Shown: positions 57,955 through 64,000 of the stretch, one piece after another
Position numbering within the stretch: position 1 is the stretch's first letter
Layout: each line of letters begins with the position of its first letter
From: Macrostomum hystrix
Taxonomy: Eukaryota; Platyhelminthes; Macrostomidae
Assembly (NCBI GenBank): GCA_950097015.1
Contig: CATNEN010000039.1
Span: forward strand, 20,205,501 to 20,269,500
Reading direction: 5' to 3'
Length of the DNA stretch: 64,000 nt
Translations under genes and position numbers: made by a program
Notes under the pieces: generated by a model
Told to the model about the DNA's origin: nothing
The model's input: the letters and a program-made list of their open reading frames with translations, nothing else
Database searches by the model: none

Positions 57955-59520
57955 AGTAGTCTCTTATCCTACTTTGAGCAGCTTCATCACAACTTTAAGC
58001 AGTCTCATCTCTACTTTGAGCAGTCTCTAATCCTACTTTGAGCAGTCTCTAATCCTACTTTGAGCAGTCTCTAATCCTACTTTGAGCAGTCTCTAATCCT
58101 ACTTTGAGCAGTCTCTAATCCTACTTTGAGCAGCATCTTATCCTACTTTGAGCAGTCTCTAATCCTACTTTGAGCAGTCTCTAATCCTACTTTGAGCAGC
58201 ATCTTATCCTACTTTGAGCAGTATCTAATCCTACTTTGAGCAGTCTCTAATCCTACTTTGAGCAGTCTCTAATCCTACTTTGAGCAGTCTCTAATCCTAC
58301 TTTGAGCAGTCTCTAATCCTACTTTGAGCAGCATCTTATCCTACTTTGAGCAGTATCTAATCCTACTTTGAGCAGTCTCTAATCCTACTTTGAGCAGTCT
58401 CTAATCCTACTTTGAGCAGCATCTTATCCTACTTTGAGCAGTCTCTAATCCTACTTTGAGCAGTCTCTAATCCTACTTTGAGCAGCATCTTATCCTACTT
58501 TGAGCAGTCTCTAATCCTACTTTGAGCAGTCTCTAATCCTACTTTGAGCAGTCTCTAATCCTACTTTGAGCAGTCTCTAATCCTACTTTGAGCAGTCTCT
58601 AATCCTACTTTGAGCAGTGTCTTATTCTACTTTGAGCAGTATCTAATCCTACGAGCTACTTTGAGCAGTATATAATCCTACTTTGAGCAGCATCTTATCC
58701 TACTTTGAGCAGTATCTAATCCTACTTTGAGCAGTCTCTAATCCTACTTTGAGCAGTCTCTAATCCTACTTTGAGCAGCATCTTATGCTACTTTGAGCAG
58801 TATCTAAATCCTACGAGCTACTTTGAGCAGTATATAATCCTACTTTGAGCAGCATCTTATCCTACTTTGAGCAGTATCTAATCCTACTTTGAGCAGTCTC
58901 TAATCCTACTTTGAGCAGTCTCTAATCCTACTTTGAGCAGCATCTTATGCTACTTTGAGCAGTATCTAATCCTACGAGCTACTTTGAGCAGTATATAATC
59001 CTACTTTGAGCAGCATCTTATCCTACTTTGAGCAGTCTCTAATCCTACTTTGAGCAGTCTCTAATCCTACTTTGAGCAGTCTCTAATCCTACTTTGAGCA
59101 GTCTCTAATCCTACTTTGAGCAGTGTCTTATTCTACTTTGAGCAGTCTCTAATCCTACTTTGAGCAGCCTCTAATCCTACTTTGAGCAGTCTCTAATCCT
59201 ACTTTGAGCAGTCTCTAATCCTACTTTGAGCAGTCTCTAATCCTACTTTGAGCAGTATGTAATCCTACTTTGAGCAGCATCTTATCCTAATTTGAGCAGT
59301 ATCTAATCCTACTTTGAGCAGCATCTAATCCTACTTTGAGCAGCATCTAATCCTACTTTGAGCATTATCTAATCCTACTTTGAGCAGTATCTAATCCTAC
59401 TTTCAACAGTCTCATGTCTACATTGAGCAATTCTTTCAGTAGTCTCATTTTCCTTTGAACAGTCTTATCTCTAATTTCAGCATTCTCATCTCTAATTTGA
59501 GCAGTCTCTACTTTGAAAAG
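57955..59520. repeat. 22-bp tandem array with 162-bp higher-order unit
   Basis: About 70 copies of ACTTTGAGCAGTCTCTAATC followed by CT (22 bp). The insertion CCTACGAGCTACTTTGAGCA recurs near 58651, 58813 and 58974, giving a higher-order period of about 162 bp. The right end degenerates after 59400. Confidence 0.97.
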
Positions 59521-59524
59521 GCTT

Positions 59525-61570
59525 AGACTAGACTTTACTACGAGTATGATTACTCCCAGTCTGATTTCGACTTTTGAAATGAAGCGACAAAATTTTTCTA
59601 AATACCCGTAGTACATAATATAAATCTTGGGTTCTTAGAATCTGCTGTGTCGATAATTTAAAAAAATTCAAATGCGCCTTCAATTAGTTTTATGTAACCT
59701 GAAAGTAATCGGAAATGGGATAATCTCTAGGGATTAGAGTCAGAAGAAAGATTTTAACGGTTATAATTGATTTTTACAACCTTTAATTGAATAGCCGATC
59801 AAGCTACTCTACTAGTAGTACAATTTTAAGAAAAACGGAACTAAACTGTCGTAGAAATTTCACCGAAGCATGCAACCGCAGTTATTAACAGTAAAAATAC
59901 AACACTATTTTTCCCCTGGGGATCACGGGTAAAATTTCAAAGACCGCCGACTTTCGCGAAAGTCCACCATCTGAATCAAAATTTTCCGCTCTTTACGAGG
60001 AACTTTCAAAACTGTCCGACGTCAGCATCGTCGAAATATTCTGAGATTCTTGTCGACGACGCTGGTGACAAGGACAGCTAACATTGCTCTGAAATACGAG
60101 CTAAACTTTTTTCTTCGAATCCATATTGTTAAAAAATGCAAAATATTTACTATTCAGTGATTCCAACAGTCAACGACAGTCGACGTGGTTAGATGATGAA
60201 TTTTTTAGCAGAAAAATTATGCCTTTTTTGGTGGTTTTTGTCACCAGACACCCGGACGAGAAGCGTTGAATATCTCGACGATGTCAATGTTTCGCGGTTC
60301 TGGAAGTTGTTTCATCGGATAGAGCGGAAATTTTTAGCTCGTCTTCAGGATTTTCGTGGCGATCGGTTGAATAATTTCGGAAATACAGAAAAAAGGAAAA
60401 ATGTTAAGCGACCCTTTGACAAGCTGTGTACATCTGTTTAGTCCATGGACTTGGCAGGCCACCACACGCGCCAAAGTTTCTGCTGGATGCAATAAAGCAC
60501 TGAAGCACTAGGTAATTAAGTATCTTGCTCGAATTAAGCCGGAAGCTATAAATCAGTGGACTCAAAGCAATTCAAATTTTATTTAAGCATCCTTCGAAAA
60601 GTGCAAATTCAGTCTAGTTGCCAATGGGGAGGGGAAGAGCGTGAAGCAGAAATTCCTGCGATGAGATATACGAGCTAGGGATCTGCTCAGCTCTTCCCAG
60701 GTGAGAACCAGCTCTCTCTACCCACACCAGAGCTGTCTATCATTATGCCTCCCTGAGCCTCTACCCGTTGCTATGGCAACAGCCCAAGCTGCTCCGGGTG
60801 ATAGCCCGGCTCCGAAAAGCAGCTCATGAAGCTGGCTATCTATCTGGCTCCGTTAGATTCTCGATTGCCACAAATCCTTTGAGAACAGCTGGCAGTTGTG
60901 TCATGTTTATCGATGCATTAGCCTTGCCACACTGCACAGGCACTAGCTAGCTACTGTAGGTGTGTGACTGTTGCCTATTTACCAATATAGCACTGTTATA
61001 TAAGGCAACGCTATAGCTCTCAGCTGTCCCCATTGGCAGAGCTAAGTATTCACGCTTTTAATAATCGCTCAAAGGGGGCTTAAGCTGACATAGCTGAATG
61101 CGTAAGGTGCTATTGTGTGGGTGAATGGCAGTCCTTCTATTCTGCCCTCAATCTAAAATATAGTGGCGCATAAGGCAGCAAAACTTATAATGGGCAGTTT
61201 TTTTAAGGAACGACTTCAAGCAGAAGCCAAGCAATTGGATAGGTAAGAAAGATGCAATATTGTTGACCGCTGCTTGGCCTGAAAGACCGCATGATGGATG
61301 GAGACGGGCGCTGAGTAGAGAGAAATAGAAGGTACGGTTTTAGTGCCCCTATCAGCCAATAGGAATTGAAAAGACACGGATGAATTGCAGGTGAGTTTGG
61401 CCGGGCGGTTGGAGAGAAGAAATAGAGCACATGGGGCTCTCATTGCCTCCAGAACACAATAAATTTTAGGACTCATTCTAATCACTTTGATCAAAATCGT
61501 ACACCTAAACAATAATCGATCGTACTGAAGCGGATAGATCTGAGAAATAGGGGAACATAACAAGCTCTTG
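59525..61570. other. Region upstream of the cyclic-nucleotide-binding gene
   Basis: About 2 kb with no supported coding exon. It holds a perfect 16-bp palindrome, GACTTTCGCGAAAGTC (59949-59964), and an X-box-like site at 60767. The frames on either strand lack motifs. Confidence 0.4.
60767..60780. promoter_or_regulatory. RFX X-box-like palindrome
   Basis: GTTGCTATGGCAAC fits the RFX-factor X-box pattern (GTnrCC, spacer, rGyAAC) with only a C-to-T change in the left half. It is about 800 bases upstream of the ATG of the cyclic-nucleotide-binding gene. RFX sites commonly control ciliary genes. Confidence 0.35.
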
Positions 61571-61574
61571 TAGA

Positions 61575-64000
61575 ATGACGGACTCAATTCTTATGCTGGA
61601 CCGAGTCAGCAGGTCTCTGAGAGCTCTGCCCAGTCAAAGGAACGAGGACGACCTGGTGATGATCATGAACTGGTTCAAGGATCTGTCACGAGCTGAGGCT
61701 AAGAAGGGCAAAGTGTGCGTTCTTGGCGAACTGGAAGATGGTGAGTCCGCTGTTTTGTGGAGACTCAGTGACGTAGACTCAGCGTGTCCCAGTAAAGTCC
61801 ATAAAACTCCGCTGTGAGGCCACATTCGCGAAGACAAGGCGCTTGGTAGATTGTCGTGTGAGTCATACGAGCGGCGCCTATGTTCAGTGCGTATCAGTGT
61901 TCACGTGTATCTTGCAGGTGTTCATCAGAATGACCAGAATCGCATTCTCGATGGCTGCGGGTCGTCTATCGCCAATGGATGTGTCACGGCCCACAAACCG
62001 AGTCAATATTGAAACAATTTTTTGATTGACAGGTGCAGGTACCTGACCTCGATCCCGCCCGTAGTCTAGTTTGGGGCCTTGTCGTGCAGTTTACGACCTT
62101 GAGGGCCAACCTCCAAGGCACAGTGAAGTGTACACTGCCCGACAATGAGAAGTCAGGGCAGATGTACACACCTGTGTGAGTGTGTGCCTGCGTCAGCAAT
62201 GCCAGGAGTCAGCAAAATGGGCAGAATGGCCTCCTCGCCGTCTGCGGGTCTTGTGTCACCAAATGATGTGCCAGTGTCCAGAGCCCTCCTGCAAAATAGT
62301 AATAAATATTATAATCATTAACATTATTATACTCGTATGATTGACAGGTAGTTAAATATTGTAATACAACTAGCGTCATTGAATTTCGAGCTGAAATTAT
62401 AGGACCGAAGAGAAAAACAAACGAAGAATGGCAGTATGCACAGCAATAAATAATATTTTGGCGCTTAGCTAACTCTGCGTTCCATTGCGCTTTGGGAACT
62501 GGCGGACCCCCTGCTGGGTCATAATTGATGCTTGCAGAAGAAGACAACTCGTACAAGTGGGACAAAGTGAGCAACGGTTTATACTCTCAGGTTCCAACCC
62601 AGCCCCTGTCTCTGCAGCTATTCATCACTTAAGACTCAGAACAATGTAGCCACAGAATTTTCAGTTAGAATAGTAATTGAATGAATTCCTGCTGAATGTT
62701 GTTATGCTATCTCAATAGGCAGCTTCTGAATTATTGTCAGACCTACAAAAAGGTGGCACCCATACACCTGCAGCACTATTCTATGCCTCCCTTTCCCCAG
62801 AGCGCGTAAAGACGGACATATCAGAGTTTTTTAAAACGCAGACTGTGCGTTTTCTCATTTGCCTGTGCATAGGGTACACCGCAGACAAAGCACAATCTGG
62901 CGAACTAAGCAGATAGAGATGGGTGTCGTTGAAAGGTTCTTTGGTGACTTGATGGGATGCCACTTGATTTTCTTCAGTCCTCAACAAACTAAAATTTTAT
63001 GTAACAATCGATGTCATTTAAGTGCATCTCTGAACTCGTAATCAGTGCTTTGAAATTTTCGTTTCAAAGGCGTCCTGAAGGCCCTTGTGAAGGACTGCGA
63101 ACTAGAAACCAGCGAGACAGGCTGCCTATTGATCAAGCAGGGCAACACCGGCGACTTCATGTACATCATCCTGTCCGGCGAGTGCGAGGTGCGTGTCTCT
63201 AGCAATGAGAACTCGCTGCGCGAGCGAGACATCATTCGCGGCGGTCAGAAAGAATTCGGCGACGCGCTCGGTGTTCTTGTCGGCGTTGTGGGACGTAAGT
63301 TTATTGTTCTCATTGTGTCTTTCCTCAATTAAATCCATGTCATTCGATGTGTCTTCGACGTGTCTTCGACGTGTCTTCGACGTGTCTTCGACGTGTCTTC
63401 GACGTGTCTTCGACGTGTCTTCGACGTGTCTTCGACGTGTCTTCGACGTGTCTTCGACGTGTCTTCGACGTGTCTTCGACGTGTCTTCGACGTGTCTTCG
63501 ACGTGTCTTCGACGTGTCTTCGACGTGTCTTCGACGTGTCTTCGACGTGTCTTCGACGTGTCTTCGACGTGTCTTCGACGTGTCTTCGACGTGTCTTCGA
63601 CGTGTCTTCGACGTGTCTTCGACGTGTCTTCGACGTGTCTTCGACGTGTCTTCGACGTGTCTTCGACGTGTCTTCGACGTGTCTTCGACGTGTCTTCGAC
63701 GTGTCTTCGACGTGTCTTCGACGTGTCTTCGACGTGTCTTCGACGTGTCTTCGACGTGTCTTCGACATTTCTTACCATATAACTCACCCCGAAGTGAAAG
63801 GATCCTGTTAATAATTTGCAGCTGGAGCAGTGATTGGCGAGGTGGCCCTAGTTAAAAACGTCACTCGCACAGCTAATGTGATTGTCAGCCCCACCACTGA
63901 GGCCTGCACAATGATTCGCATCTCTCGCGACCTGTTCGATCGCACCCTGGAGCAGCACCTCAGAAAGTTGGAGCAGGAGCGAGAAGACTTTACCAATTCC
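61575..64000 (+). CDS. Cyclic-nucleotide-binding-domain protein, first three exons (continues past the window)
   Basis: Exons 61575-61740 (ATG; donor G|GTGAGT), 63070-63294 (donor C|GTAAGT) and 63822 to the window end. All joins are phase 1 on both sides and the frame stays open for 190 residues. The N-terminus has an amphipathic region (ALPSQRNEDDLVMIMNWF) like that before many cyclic-nucleotide-binding domains. The beta-roll follows (LLIKQGNTGDFMYIILSGEC, 75-94). The phosphate-binding cassette IGEVALVKNVTRTANV (135-150) keeps the Glu (137) that binds the ribose and the Arg (146) that binds the cyclic phosphate, so it may bind cAMP or cGMP. Then comes a helical, charged segment. It could be a kinase regulatory chain, an exchange factor or a CNBD-type protein; the rest of the gene is needed. 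I see no membrane span. Confidence 0.85.
62055..62315 (+). mobile_element. tRNA-derived SINE, 5'-truncated
   Basis: It begins in the body (GGGCCTTGTCGTGCAGTTTA) and runs through AGTCAGGGCAGATGTACACA and the 3' module CCAGGAGTCAGCAAAATGGG to CAGAGCCCTCCTGC, with an ATT-like tail. The tRNA-like head is missing, as expected of a 5'-truncated insertion. It lies in the first intron of the cyclic-nucleotide-binding gene. Confidence 0.88.
63343..63768. repeat. 11-bp tandem array, CGACGTGTCTT, almost perfect
   Basis: About 39 copies of CGACGTGTCTT with essentially no variation between the first and last unit. It fills most of the 527-bp second intron of the cyclic-nucleotide-binding gene. The lack of spacers excludes a CRISPR array. 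The open frames on both strands (about 140-220 codons) are spurious. Confidence 0.98.

Noticed and set aside
61216-61587. 123-codon minus frame
   Set aside because: No family motif, unremarkable composition and overlap with the region before the cyclic-nucleotide-binding gene.
63343-63768. CRISPR-like array
   Set aside because: An 11-bp unit with no spacers, inside an animal gene's intron.

Overview
The window is eukaryotic DNA from an invertebrate animal. Its genes are split by GT-AG introns, use GC-rich coding exons and encode animal-specific families: an SGLT-type sugar symporter, an SLC6 neurotransmitter transporter, a DEG/ENaC channel, a seven-repeat protocadherin and a cyclic-nucleotide-binding protein. 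A dispersed tRNA-derived SINE with an ATT-type tail occurs about nine times. By my rough count, about 40% of the window is tandem repeat. Gene families plus extreme tandem repetition would suit a lophotrochozoan such as a free-living flatworm, but that is inference only; no species marker is present.

Layout. 230-1401 (+): the last three exons of an SGLT-like transporter. 1768-2275: a 32-bp satellite. 2336-4445 (-): a small two-exon gene for an unrecognised two-membrane-span protein, with a 1.3 kb satellite in its intron. 5163-11112 (-): a complete ten-exon SLC6 transporter (794 aa) carrying several SINEs in its introns. 11915-18200: satellites of 12, 11 and 5 bp plus SINEs, no supported gene. 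19265-20989 (-): a DEG/ENaC channel in one long exon, with a CCAAT-rich stretch upstream. 22900-33260: eight back-to-back arrays with unrelated units, including a 24-bp array that reverses orientation at a palindrome. 33279-50539 (-): a protocadherin (1149 aa reconstructed from nine exons) whose two introns in the cytoplasmic region are filled by at least seven different satellites. 52000-59520: three more arrays (50, 22 and 22 bp), no supported gene. 61575-64000 (+): the first three exons of a cyclic-nucleotide-binding-domain protein, running off the window, with a nearly perfect 11-bp array in its second intron.

Genes together. The proteins are what a neural or epithelial animal cell would use for transport, excitability, adhesion and second-messenger signalling; nothing indicates an operon or a shared pathway. 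Exon joins were accepted only when splice-site phase matched and the joined protein continued the family pattern. The SLC6 and protocadherin models both total an exact multiple of three. The long open frames inside the satellites (up to about 750 codons) are products of repeat periodicity and are not annotated as genes.
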